Shown: positions 8,190 through 15,900, counted from the first letter of the stretch. The stretch is 64,000 bases of DNA from Flavobacterium marginilacus (GCF_026870155.1 NZ_CP113975.1:1116001-1180000), one strand, 5' to 3'. Numbers and translations: made by a program. Notes: generated from the letters alone by a model not told the origin.

Positions 8190-10084
8190 CAGGTTTTTAA
8201 AATGTATTTGTTGTTTTTTTGAATTATTAAAAGTTCGTCTTCTAATAATTGCTGCAGTACAAAGATAACGTCGTCTGCAGTATTTTTAGTCTTGTTTTGA
8301 ATTTCTCTTGAGCTTAGGCTTTCATTTTGCAATAAGGCTATAATTTTTTCAGAAAGAGCTTTGAAATCCTTTTTAGGTTTTGTCAGGGTGATGCAATAGG
8401 AACAAATACCGCAATTAACAGTTGTTTTTTCTCCAAAATAATCCAAAATCATTTTGCTTTTGCAGCTGTTTTTTTCAGCTACGTATTTTAGTACCGAATG
8501 TAATTGTTTTTTTTTGAGTTCATTTTGGCGGACAAGATACTTGGAAACTTTATTAATTGTTCTTTCATCTTCGCGGATTTCATTGAAAATTAAAACGGCA
8601 TCATTGTTTTTTGAATGAAATTCAATAATTTCTTTATCTTTTAATTTGTGTAAAACGGCAAGTACAGAAACTTCCGAATGGTTCGATTTTTTAGCAATCA
8701 GCGGTAAATTAAATGCGGTCTGCATTTCATAAACACCAGGATATGTTCTAAGAATGGTTAAAATAATCTCCTCGTCGTTTGGATTTAGGCTTGTATAACG
8801 AATGACTTCTTTGGACGAGATTAGAAACTGCAAAGTTATTTTTTCTGAAAATTCCTGAGACAGAGTCAGAATCCCTTGTCCGTCTAAAAAGCGCATGGCA
8901 TTAAACGTTTTCAGTGCAGGAAAATCATATTTATGACAAAAATGATTCAGATTAAACATGAATTCTTCGTTTATTCCTTCGCCATAAGCTATTTGAAAAT
9001 AATTACAGAGTTTAATATACATCGTAGTCAAAAACATTTTATCAGGCAAAACTTTTAAAAATTGACTTTCTGCCTGAATAATATCAGATGGGCTAGTCAA
9101 TAAAACGGCAAAAGCCTTTTCTCCGTTTCGACCGGAACGTCCTGCTTCCTGATAATAATTTTCTATGTTTTCGGGCAGCTGAATATGAATTACGGTTTTT
9201 ACATTAGGTTTGTCAATTCCCATTCCAAAAGCATTTGTGGCAACAATAACCTGCGCTTTTTCTTCCATCCAGAGCTGCATGTTTTTGTCTTTTTCTCTGG
9301 AAGTAAGACCGCCGTGATAATAGGCAGCTCTAAATCCTAAAGTTTGCAGTTGTTCAGCAATCTCCAGGCAGGCTTTTCGGTTTCGAACATATATAATAGA
9401 TGGCTGTGGATTTTTTTTAAGGATCTGTTCAATTCTGAAAAGTTTATCTTCTATTTCAAAAACCATGTAAGCGATATTCTTTCTGGCAAATGATTTAGCA
9501 AATTGAACAGGATTCTGCATTCCCAGTTCGGTTATAATATCTTCTTTTACTCGAGGAGTTGCCGTGGCTGTTAGTGCCAAAAAAGGAATTTTAGGAAAAT
9601 GTTTTTTTAATTCCGAAATCTTCAGATAAGCCGGTCGAAAATCATGTCCCCATTGCGAAACACAATGCGCTTCGTCAATCGTTATCAGATTTACGGGAAG
9701 ATTTTTTATTCGGTCAAGAATCCAATCCGACTGCAAACGTTCAGGAGAAACGTACAGAAATTTATAATTCCCGAATTGACAGTTATCCAATAAATCAATA
9801 ATCTCATCAGATTTAATGCCTCCAGTCAAAGCAATAGCTTTGATGCCGCGCCGCTGCAAATTTGCAACTTGGTCTTTCATCAGTGCTACCAAAGGAGAAA
9901 TCACTAAACAAATTCCTTCGTTCATTAGAGCCGGCACCTGAAAACAAATCGATTTCCCGCCACCAGTTGGCATTAGTGCAAAAGTATCATGACCGTCCAA
10001 AACCGAATCAATAATTTCGTTCTGCAACGACCTGAAAGTGTCATGCTGCCAATATTTTTGAAGAATTTCTAGTGCTGTTGGCAT
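8189..10084 (-). CDS. recQ: ATP-dependent DNA helicase RecQ family
   Basis: A 631-residue superfamily 2 3'-5' helicase. Walker A is PTGGGKS (39-45) and the DEAH box is at 137-140, followed by CVSQWGHDFRPAYL. Motif VI is YYQEAGRSGRNG. A zinc-binding region ends in CGICSYC (558-564). The C-terminus holds a winged-helix-like region, but no HRDC domain is recognisable, so the protein is shorter than E. coli-type RecQ plus HRDC. Many Bacteroidota carry such a shorter paralogue as well as a longer RecQ. It should unwind recombination and replication intermediates. It is upstream of and overlaps fmt. Confidence 0.95.
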   Translation of the reverse strand: MPTALEILQKYWQHDTFRSLQNEIIDSVLDGHDTFALMPTGGGKSICFQVPALMNEGICLVISPLVALMKDQVANLQRRGIKAIALTGGIKSDEIIDLLDNCQFGNYKFLYVSPERLQSDWILDRIKNLPVNLITIDEAHCVSQWGHDFRPAYLKISELKKHFPKIPFLALTATATPRVKEDIITELGMQNPVQFAKSFARKNIAYMVFEIEDKLFRIEQILKKNPQPSIIYVRNRKACLEIAEQLQTLGFRAAYYHGGLTSREKDKNMQLWMEEKAQVIVATNAFGMGIDKPNVKTVIHIQLPENIENYYQEAGRSGRNGEKAFAVLLTSPSDIIQAESQFLKVLPDKMFLTTMYIKLCNYFQIAYGEGINEEFMFNLNHFCHKYDFPALKTFNAMRFLDGQGILTLSQEFSEKITLQFLISSKEVIRYTSLNPNDEEIILTILRTYPGVYEMQTAFNLPLIAKKSNHSEVSVLAVLHKLKDKEIIEFHSKNNDAVLIFNEIREDERTINKVSKYLVRQNELKKKQLHSVLKYVAEKNSCKSKMILDYFGEKTTVNCGICSYCITLTKPKKDFKALSEKIIALLQNESLSSREIQNKTKNTADDVIFVLQQLLEDELLIIQKNNKYILKT

Positions 10085-10128
10085 TTTTCTAGTTTAGATT
10101 CTTACTAATTATTGAAATTCAATAATTG

Positions 10129-10662
10129 CTAAATTTTATCCAATATAAAAAGAATTCGGTTATCAACAGTATCTTTTGGTACTTCAATTAAGTCGTAACC
10201 GTAATTTACATAAGTCTTTGTGAGGTGTTCTTGTATTTCTTTTGCCTGTTCAAAATTTTCATAGCGCTCGCTGTCACTCTCATAAATCTCTTCCCAAGGC
10301 GGAAGAATGAAAATTTTCGTATATATATTTGCGTGGCAGGCATCAACAAAATGAGGAGGATAATTATCGCCAATATAATCTAAGTACGCAACAACATCAG
10401 GGATTCCGCGGTCAATAAACACCAATTGATGAGATTCATTTCTCGCATCATTAAATTGCTTGATTCTGCCGTCAAGCAGCATTTGGCTAAATAATAAGGG
10501 ATCTTCCAAGAACAATTGTTCAATACCGCGTTTTTGGGCTTCAAGTGTCACTTCACGGGAAATTTCAGGATAACAGCAATAACCTTTGGCAACCAAACCT
10601 TTTATAATAGAACTTTTCCCCGTACCAGGACCGCCAATGATAACAATAATTTCTTTCTGCAC
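10129..10662 (-). CDS. P-loop AAA ATPase (AAA_28, NadR-like kinase fold)
   Basis: A 177-residue protein with a perfect Walker A, IIGGPGTGKSS, near the N-terminus, a central VFIDRGIPDVVAYLDYIG segment and a C-terminal ENFEQAKEIQEHL region. It resembles the AAA_28 family, whose fold is related to nucleoside/nucleotide kinases such as the NadR C-terminal domain. The substrate is unknown. It has no membrane segment. It lies 44 bp upstream of recQ in the same direction and may be co-transcribed with it. Confidence 0.85.
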   Translation of the reverse strand: MQKEIIVIIGGPGTGKSSIIKGLVAKGYCCYPEISREVTLEAQKRGIEQLFLEDPLLFSQMLLDGRIKQFNDARNESHQLVFIDRGIPDVVAYLDYIGDNYPPHFVDACHANIYTKIFILPPWEEIYESDSERYENFEQAKEIQEHLTKTYVNYGYDLIEVPKDTVDNRILFILDKI

Positions 10663-10774
10663 TTTTTCAAATTAAACGGCAAAAATACTCAAACTTATTG
10701 GTTTTTTAAAAGAATATTTAAGACTAAAATAGGCTGTTGTTTATGGAGCGAATGATAAGGATTTTTTAGTAAAA

Positions 10775-10885
10775 ATGGATTCCTGCTGTCCTTCCAAATC
10801 TTTTATTTTTTGAAAGAAAAAAATAAAAGGATTTTCCTTCCCATCACGGCTATGAGCGAGAGAGATAGGGCATTTTTGGAAATAA
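10775..10885 (-). repeat. Dispersed hairpin repeat family 1, copy C
   Basis: On the minus strand: an upstream box TCCAAAAATGCC, a box TAGCCGTGAT, then ATCC and a 12-bp A/T hairpin arm pair (CTTTTATTTTTT / AAAAAATAAAAG), then ACAGCAGGA. It shares boxes with copies at about 25190-25305 and 59495-59575, while the hairpin arms differ. It fills most of the 352-bp gap before the DUF493 gene. Confidence 0.65.
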
Positions 10886-10919
10886 AAAAAGGATAAAAAA
10901 GAGAAAATTAAATATCAAA

Positions 10920-10985
10920 AAAATCAAATTCTTGATTCTTGATTCTTAAATCTTAAATCTAAAATCAAAATTCTAAAATCTAAAG
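10920..10985. repeat. Degenerate short tandem repeat
   Basis: Repeats of TCTTGAT / TCTTAAA / TCTAAAA type units run just upstream of the DUF493 promoter box. This is a low-complexity A/T repeat without an obvious function. Confidence 0.5.
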
Positions 10986-10987
10986 CG

Positions 10988-10995
10988 TATATTTG
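10988..10995 (+). promoter_or_regulatory. -7 box before the DUF493-DUF4290-murA genes
   Basis: TATATTTG matches TAnnTTTG and lies 19 nt before the ATG at 11015. No clear -33 TTG is seen in the tandem repeat upstream, so this is a partial promoter match. Confidence 0.5.
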
Positions 10996-11014
10996 CCTTT
11001 ATTTTTATTTAGGA

Positions 11015-11311
11015 ATGAGCGACGACAACGAAAAAAAGACAGCAGAGTTTTACGAAAGACTGAAAACCGAATTGGATAACAGTAATTCATGGCCTGCTCA
11101 ATATTTGTTTAAATTTATAGTGCCAACTAACGAAGAAAATATCCTAAAAGTGGAAAATGCCTTCAACTGTATGGGAGCTGTAATCAAAACAACAAAATCC
11201 AAAACCGGAAAATTCACCAGTATTTCGGTAGATGTAACGGCCAAAGATTCGCAGGAAGTAATAGATAAGTACCAAGAATTATCCACAATAGAAGGTATAG
11301 TTTCCTTATAA
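11015..11311 (+). CDS. DUF493 (YbeD-like) family protein
   Basis: A 98-residue protein ending in the DUF493/YbeD ferredoxin-like fold: YLFKFIVPTNEENILKVE, TTKSKTGKFTSISVDVTA, then a short tail. The domain resembles ACT-type regulatory modules; E. coli YbeD has no firmly known role. It is cytoplasmic. The DUF4290 gene starts 2 nt after its stop, so the two are co-transcribed, probably with murA further down. Confidence 0.88.
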   Translation: MSDDNEKKTAEFYERLKTELDNSNSWPAQYLFKFIVPTNEENILKVENAFNCMGAVIKTTKSKTGKFTSISVDVTAKDSQEVIDKYQELSTIEGIVSL

Positions 11312-11313
11312 TT

Positions 11314-12021
11314 ATGATCGAAAAATATAAAAAAGAAAATGCGAATGATGTAGTTTTCAACTTGGAATATAATTCTGAGAGAAAACATTTAATCATTCCA
11401 GAGTATGGCCGTCATTTGCAAAAACTGATCGAACAGGCTACTGTTATTGAAGATGATGAAAAACGCAACAAAGCGGCAAAATACATCATTCAGGTAATGG
11501 GAAGTCTGAATCCTCATTTGCGTGACGTACCTGATTTTCAGCATAAACTATGGGATCAGCTATTTATCATGTCTGATTTTAAATTAGCTGCCGATTCTCC
11601 TTATCCAATACCTTCAAGGGAAGTACTGCAGCTTAAACCGGATGCTTTAAAATATCCGCAAAATTATCCCAAATACAGGTACTATGGAAACAATATCAAG
11701 TATATGATTGATGTAGCCAATAAATGGGAGGAAGGCGAAATGAAAAGTGCATTGGTAAAAGTAATTGCCAATCACATGAAAAAATCCTATTTGAGCTGGA
11801 ACAAAGATACCGTAAAAGATGATGTGATTTTCGAACACCTTTATGAGTTATCAGACGGAAAACTAAATTTACTGCAAAGTTCAGAAGAGTTATTAAATAC
11901 CACCGATTTATTAAGAACCAATAAAAGGGTTTCTAATAAAATAGGTCCGGCAGGACAGCCAAAAATTCAAAGCAACAAGAATAATAAAAACGGCAAACAA
12001 AAACCGTTTCAAAAGAAATAA
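11314..12021 (+). CDS. DUF4290 domain-containing protein
   Basis: A 235-residue protein of the Bacteroidota-specific DUF4290 family, recognised from LEYNSERKHLIIPEYGRHLQ near the N-terminus and the helical middle (YIIQVMGSLNPHLRD, FQHKLWDQLFIMS). It ends in a Lys/Asn/Gln-rich, probably disordered tail. The function is unknown. It sits between DUF493 and murA on the same strand, an order I associate with this phylum, which may hint at an envelope link. Confidence 0.88.
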   Translation: MIEKYKKENANDVVFNLEYNSERKHLIIPEYGRHLQKLIEQATVIEDDEKRNKAAKYIIQVMGSLNPHLRDVPDFQHKLWDQLFIMSDFKLAADSPYPIPSREVLQLKPDALKYPQNYPKYRYYGNNIKYMIDVANKWEEGEMKSALVKVIANHMKKSYLSWNKDTVKDDVIFEHLYELSDGKLNLLQSSEELLNTTDLLRTNKRVSNKIGPAGQPKIQSNKNNKNGKQKPFQKK

Positions 12022-12038
12022 TTAATTTATTTAAAATG

Positions 12039-12143
12039 GCTAAGTTACTAAGTCGCTAAGTTGCTGAGATATTGCGGAATTCTTCTTGTATGTCTTTTTA
12101 AAAAAAACTTAGAAACTCAGGATCTTAGAAACTTAGAAACTCA
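12039..12143. repeat. Intergenic inverted repeat of CTAAG/CTTAG units
   Basis: The left arm (12039-12068) carries iterated TAAGTTACTAAGTCGCTAAG-type units. The right arm (12107-12143) carries iterated CTTAGAAACT units, roughly the reverse complement of the left. It could fold into an imperfect long hairpin directly before murA. Confidence 0.55.
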
Positions 12144-12151
12144 AAAAAAGT

Positions 12152-13468
12152 ATGGAAGTTTTCAAAATTGAAGGAGGAACACGTTTAAAAGGAGAAGTAA
12201 TCCCGCAAGGTGCAAAAAATGAAGCACTGCAGATTTTATGTGCAGTACTTTTAACACCAGAAAAAATAACAATCAACAATATCCCGGATATTATCGATAT
12301 CAATAAACTGATAACGCTGCTGGGGAATTTAGGAGTTAAAATAGAAAAACTAGGGCATGGTTCATATACTTTTCAATGTGATGAAGTAAATGTTGGATAC
12401 TTAGAAACAGAAGCTTTTAAGAAAGAAGGAGGTTCGCTTCGTGGTTCTATTATGATTGTCGGACCGCTTCTGGCTCGTTTTGGAAAAGGATATATCCCGA
12501 AACCAGGCGGAGATAAAATCGGACGCAGACGTTTGGATACCCATTTTGAAGGATTTATCAATCTTGGTGCAAAATTCAGATACAACAGAGAAGACCATTT
12601 TTATGGAGTAGAAGCTCCAGACGGACTTACAGGTGCCGATATGTTATTGGACGAAGCGTCGGTAACTGGGACTGCAAATATTGTAATGGCTGCAGTTTTG
12701 GCCAAAGGAAGAACAACAGTTTACAATGCGGCGTGTGAGCCTTATTTGCAGCAGCTTTGTAAAATGCTGAATTCTATGGGTGCCAAAATCACAGGAGTTG
12801 GTTCTAATTTATTGACTATTGAAGGAGTTGAAAAATTAGGTGGCTGTGAGCATAGAATTTTGCCTGATATGATCGAGATAGGTTCTTGGATCGGTCTTGC
12901 GGCTATGACAAGAAGTGAAATTACTATCAAGAATGTAAGCTGGGAAAATCTAGGAGTTATTCCAAGCGTATTCAGAAAATTAGGAATTACCCTTGAGAAG
13001 CAGGGTGATGATATTTATATTCCAGAACATAAAGACGGTTACGAAGTAAAAACAGATATCGACGGTTCTATCCTTACCATTGCAGATGCGCCATGGCCAG
13101 GATTTACTCCCGATTTGTTGAGTATTGTTCTGGTGGTAGCTACACAGGCCAAAGGTGATGTTCTTATTCACCAAAAAATGTTTGAAAGCCGTTTGTTCTT
13201 CGTTGATAAACTGATTGACATGGGAGCCAAAATCATGTTGTGTGATCCGCATAGAGCTGTAGTTATTGGACACGATTTTAAATCAGTATTGAAAGCAACT
13301 ACAATGGCTTCTCCAGATATTCGTGCTGGAATCTCATTGTTGATTGCTGCGCTTTCTGCAAAAGGAACCAGTACAATTCAAAACATTGAGCAGATTGACC
13401 GCGGTTACGAGCGCATAGACGAGCGACTAAGAGCAATTGGAGCCAAAATAGTTCGAGAAAAACAATAA
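12152..13468 (+). CDS. murA: UDP-N-acetylglucosamine 1-carboxyvinyltransferase
   Basis: A 438-residue EPSP-synthase-fold enzyme that transfers enolpyruvate from PEP to UDP-GlcNAc, the first committed step of peptidoglycan synthesis. GAKNEAL carries the conserved Lys22-Asn23 pair. Other family segments are EASVTGTANIVMAA and ASPDIRAGISLLIAAL. In the active-site loop, PKPGGDKIGRRRLDTH has Asp121 where E. coli MurA has Cys115, the residue alkylated by fosfomycin. Asp at this site in other MurA enzymes gives activity with intrinsic fosfomycin insensitivity. Length is normal. It follows DUF493-DUF4290 and is closed by a terminator. Confidence 0.97.
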   Translation: MEVFKIEGGTRLKGEVIPQGAKNEALQILCAVLLTPEKITINNIPDIIDINKLITLLGNLGVKIEKLGHGSYTFQCDEVNVGYLETEAFKKEGGSLRGSIMIVGPLLARFGKGYIPKPGGDKIGRRRLDTHFEGFINLGAKFRYNREDHFYGVEAPDGLTGADMLLDEASVTGTANIVMAAVLAKGRTTVYNAACEPYLQQLCKMLNSMGAKITGVGSNLLTIEGVEKLGGCEHRILPDMIEIGSWIGLAAMTRSEITIKNVSWENLGVIPSVFRKLGITLEKQGDDIYIPEHKDGYEVKTDIDGSILTIADAPWPGFTPDLLSIVLVVATQAKGDVLIHQKMFESRLFFVDKLIDMGAKIMLCDPHRAVVIGHDFKSVLKATTMASPDIRAGISLLIAALSAKGTSTIQNIEQIDRGYERIDERLRAIGAKIVREKQ

Positions 13469-13482
13469 GAATAATAATTTTA

Positions 13483-13514
13483 AAAAACGCTTAAAATAAT
13501 TTAAGCGTTTTTTT
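13483..13514 (+). terminator. Terminator of murA
   Basis: AAAACGCTTAA pairs with TTAAGCGTTTT around a short AATAA loop and is followed by T residues, 15 nt after the murA stop. Confidence 0.85.
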
Positions 13515-13572
13515 ATACAGTTTGAGTTCAAAATTTATTGACTTAAATTGTGTTTATAATAAAAAATGAAAT

Positions 13573-14439
13573 ATGTCTAACGTAGAAAAAGCGATAAAAG
13601 CGACCTATTTTAGTATAATCGGAAACACTTCTCTTGCTCTTATAAAAGGACTAGCCGGGGTTTTCGGGAATTCTTATGCACTAATTGCCGATGCTATAGA
13701 ATCAACTGCTGATATTTTTGCCTCACTTTTAGTTTTATTTGGCATAAAATATTCCAGCAGACCGGCAGATGAAAATCATCCGTATGGACATGGAAGAGCC
13801 GAGCCTTTAATTACCTTTTTGGTTGTTGGATTTTTAATCACTTCGGCTACGATTATCGGATATGAAAGCATAATAAACATTCGAACGCCACATGAGCTGC
13901 CAAAACCTTGGACACTTTTTGTGCTTGGGGCTATTATTATCTGGAAAGAGTATTCCTTTCAATTGGTGATGAAAAGAAGTAAAGAAACCAACAGCTCATC
14001 TCTAAAAGCGGATGCCTGGCATCATAGAAGCGATGCACTGACTTCGATTGCTGCCTTTATCGGAATTTCGATTGCATTGTTTATGGGGAAAGGATATGAA
14101 TCTGCAGATGATTGGGCAGCGCTGTTTGCTTCAGGTTTTATACTTTACAATAGCTATTTGATTTTCAGGCCTGCTCTTGGGGAAATTATGGATGAACATT
14201 TATACGATGATCTGGTTGAGGAAATCAGACAGGTTTCTCATCAGGTTGATGGTATTATTGATACCGAAAAATGTTTTATCCGAAAAGCAGGTATGAAATA
14301 TCATGTTGATCTTCATGCTCGTGTAAGCGGAACCATAACGGTAAAAGAAGGCCACGATTTATCTCATAAATTAAAAGATACTTTGAGGGAAAAAATACCG
14401 GAACTTGGACATGTATTGATTCATATTGAGCCGGATTAG
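13573..14439 (+). CDS. Cation diffusion facilitator (CDF) metal exporter
   Basis: A 288-residue inner-membrane protein of the CDF/ZitB/FieF family. Hydrophobic segments occupy roughly residues 10-200. The signature DAIESTADIFASLLVLFG is followed by HPYGHGRAEP, and DAWHHRSDALTS is present. The last 80 residues form the cytoplasmic ferredoxin-like domain (DGIIDTEKCFIRKAGMKYHVDLHARV). Such proteins exchange protons for Zn2+, Fe2+, Mn2+ or related ions; the metal cannot be fixed here. An IS30 element begins 21 bp after the stop, between the gene and a likely terminator now at 15577-15610. Confidence 0.93.
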   Translation: MSNVEKAIKATYFSIIGNTSLALIKGLAGVFGNSYALIADAIESTADIFASLLVLFGIKYSSRPADENHPYGHGRAEPLITFLVVGFLITSATIIGYESIINIRTPHELPKPWTLFVLGAIIIWKEYSFQLVMKRSKETNSSSLKADAWHHRSDALTSIAAFIGISIALFMGKGYESADDWAALFASGFILYNSYLIFRPALGEIMDEHLYDDLVEEIRQVSHQVDGIIDTEKCFIRKAGMKYHVDLHARVSGTITVKEGHDLSHKLKDTLREKIPELGHVLIHIEPD

Positions 14440-14463
14440 AAACGATTATAAAATAGGGTGGAT

Positions 14464-15444
14464 TCAACATATAAATGCAACAGTATTCAATTTATTGATT
14501 TTTTCGGCGAAAATTTCATTAGGTGTTTTATAGCCAAATCTTTTTCTGGGTCTGTTGTTTAATGTATTAACTACTGTTTTTATTTGTTGTTCTTCGATGT
14601 TTTCAAAGTTAGATTTTTTAGGAAAATATTGTCTTATTAATCCGTTTAAATTTTCATTGGCTCCTCGTTCCCAGCTATGGTAGGGTTTGGCAAAATAATA
14701 ATCGATATCTAAATCTTCTGCAATGGCCCGATGATTGGCAAATTCCTTTCCATTATCCGAAGTAATGGTCTTGATTATTGGTTTCCAATCTTTCAATAAT
14801 TCAATTGTTTTCTGCTGTATTGCACTAGCTTCTTTGCTTTCTACTTTTCCCATAAAAAGTATTCCAGAGGCTCTGTCATTGATAGTTAGTAACGCTCCTT
14901 TGTGATTCTTACCAATGACCAAATCAATCTCTAAATCGCCCAATCTACTTTTCTTTTCTACAATCTTTGGACGCTCGCTAATATCGACCCTACCAATAAT
15001 AAGTCCTCTTTTATCCTTTAAATGTCCTCTTTTTTTATACTTTTTACCCTTGGTCCTAAGATGTTTATATAAGAGTCCTCCTTTGCGTTTATTTTCCCAA
15101 ATATATTGATAGATTCTTTCTTTAGAAACCATTGCTCTTTTGTCAATTTTTGCTCTGCCAACAATTTGTTCAGGACTGTAATCTTGCTTTAAATAAAACA
15201 AAATATTTGCTTCAACTTCTGAGGTTAAAGTGCATTTTTTGATCTTAACCTTATGCCTGTTTAAAGCTTTTTTATCCGCCAAAACAGCTTTATAAACACC
15301 ACTTCTTTGATCAGAATTACGTTTTATTTCTCGAGAAATAACTGATTTGTTTTTATCTACCAATTCAGCAATTTCGGAAATACTGATACCGGCATTTCTA
15401 TATACTTCTATTTTGTATCTTTGTTCTAACGTTAAATGTGCCAT
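14464..15444 (-). CDS. IS30-family transposase
   Basis: A 326-residue transposase. The N-terminal helix-turn-helix (LTLEQRYKIEVYRNAGIS, IAELVDKNKSVISREIKRN) binds the ends. The catalytic DDE triad is D174 (LEIDLVIG), D230 (SDNGKEF) and E264 (ERGANEN), with 33 residues between the last two, as in IS30. The C-terminal NNRPRKRFGYKTPNE is the family signature. The frame is intact, so the element may be active. The stop lies inside the left inverted repeat. It reads toward the CDF gene. Confidence 0.96.
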   Translation of the reverse strand: MAHLTLEQRYKIEVYRNAGISISEIAELVDKNKSVISREIKRNSDQRSGVYKAVLADKKALNRHKVKIKKCTLTSEVEANILFYLKQDYSPEQIVGRAKIDKRAMVSKERIYQYIWENKRKGGLLYKHLRTKGKKYKKRGHLKDKRGLIIGRVDISERPKIVEKKSRLGDLEIDLVIGKNHKGALLTINDRASGILFMGKVESKEASAIQQKTIELLKDWKPIIKTITSDNGKEFANHRAIAEDLDIDYYFAKPYHSWERGANENLNGLIRQYFPKKSNFENIEEQQIKTVVNTLNNRPRKRFGYKTPNEIFAEKINKLNTVAFIC

Positions 15445-15488
15445 CTATTTTGAGTGTTGCAACCCAAAGATATGATGATTTTTTCGCC

Positions 15489-15538
15489 AACTCTAGTGTT
15501 ATTCTTTTGACCTAGGTCAAAAGAATAACACTAGAGTT
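15489..15538. repeat. Perfect 50-bp palindrome inside the IS30 element
   Basis: Two 25-base halves are exact reverse complements, meeting at CCTAGG with no spacer. Eight T residues (15537-15544) overlap the 3' side, so on the plus strand it looks like a very strong terminator. It lies between the transposase ATG (15444) and the right inverted repeat. Confidence 0.9.
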
Positions 15539-15576
15539 TTTTTTCACGTTGCATTTATTACTTGAATCTAAGTAGT

Positions 15577-15610
15577 AAAACCAATATCTTCAAAAAGGTA
15601 TTGGTTTTTT
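15577..15610 (+). terminator. Terminator probably belonging to the CDF gene, displaced by the IS
   Basis: AAAACCAATA (15577-15586) pairs with TATTGGTTTT (15599-15608), extended by C-G and G-U pairs, and is followed by T residues. No plus-strand gene lies directly upstream except the CDF gene across the IS insertion. Confidence 0.65.
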
Positions 15611-15679
15611 TATGTCAATTTTGTTGGCTCGTATTTGCTAGCGTGAGAGCAATGTTATTAAGTTAAGCTTTAATTTTCT

Positions 15680-15743
15680 CTCGCAGAGACACGAAGGCGC
15701 AAAGTTAAAATCGGATTTCTTTGCGTCTTCGCGCCTTTGCGAG
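15680..15743. repeat. Inverted-repeat element (family 3), copy 1
   Basis: Two 25-nt arms, 15680-15704 and 15719-15743, match as reverse complements with four mismatches. They contain GACACGAAGGCGCAAAG and CTTTGCGTCTTCGCG. A related element is at 62114-62170. Confidence 0.65.
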
Positions 15744-15797
15744 ATTTATATTTGAGCAAATTCAAGCATGAAATCCCTAACGTAATGACCTTGCGCG

Positions 15798-15900
15798 TGA
15801 GGGATTGCAGTGGAGCTCTTTTTTATTTGGCGTTTTTTAGCCAAATAAAAAAAGCGGGAACGGAAAGCCCGACCCGTAGTTTTTACGGAGGGTCACGCCC
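15798..15900 (+). repeat. Dispersed double-hairpin repeat family 2, copy A
   Basis: Boxes in order: GCGTGAGGGATT, GTGGAGCTC, hairpin 1 (TTTTTTATTTGGC / GCCAAATAAAAAA), CGGGAACGGAAAGCCCGACC, hairpin 2 (inner CGTA / TACG within GACC/GGTC), CACGCCC. A reverse-oriented copy with different hairpin arms is at 63816-63962. The element ends 22 bp past the convergent DUF5686 gene stop. Confidence 0.7.

Larger units (their letters stand above)
14461..15568 (-). mobile_element. IS30-family insertion sequence, apparently complete
   Basis: A transposase gene is bounded by 21-bp inverted repeats. The left repeat (14461-14481) and the reverse complement of the right repeat (15548-15568) both read GATTCAA, three variable bases, then ATAAATGCAAC. 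The element is about 1.1 kb, normal for IS30. No convincing target-site duplication is visible: the flanks are GTG on the left and TAA on the right. A perfect 50-bp palindrome (15489-15538) lies inside the right end. Confidence 0.88.

Noticed and set aside
10920..10985. Possible CRISPR-like array
   Set aside because: The units are 7-9 bases, degenerate and without spacers; it is a simple A/T repeat. No CRISPR array is visible in the window.
12373..12598. Minus-strand ORFs inside murA
   Set aside because: They are shadows of murA codon structure with no recognisable product or promoter.
14456..15572. Target-site duplication around the IS30 element
   Set aside because: The 2-4 bases on each side do not match for any reasonable choice of ends.
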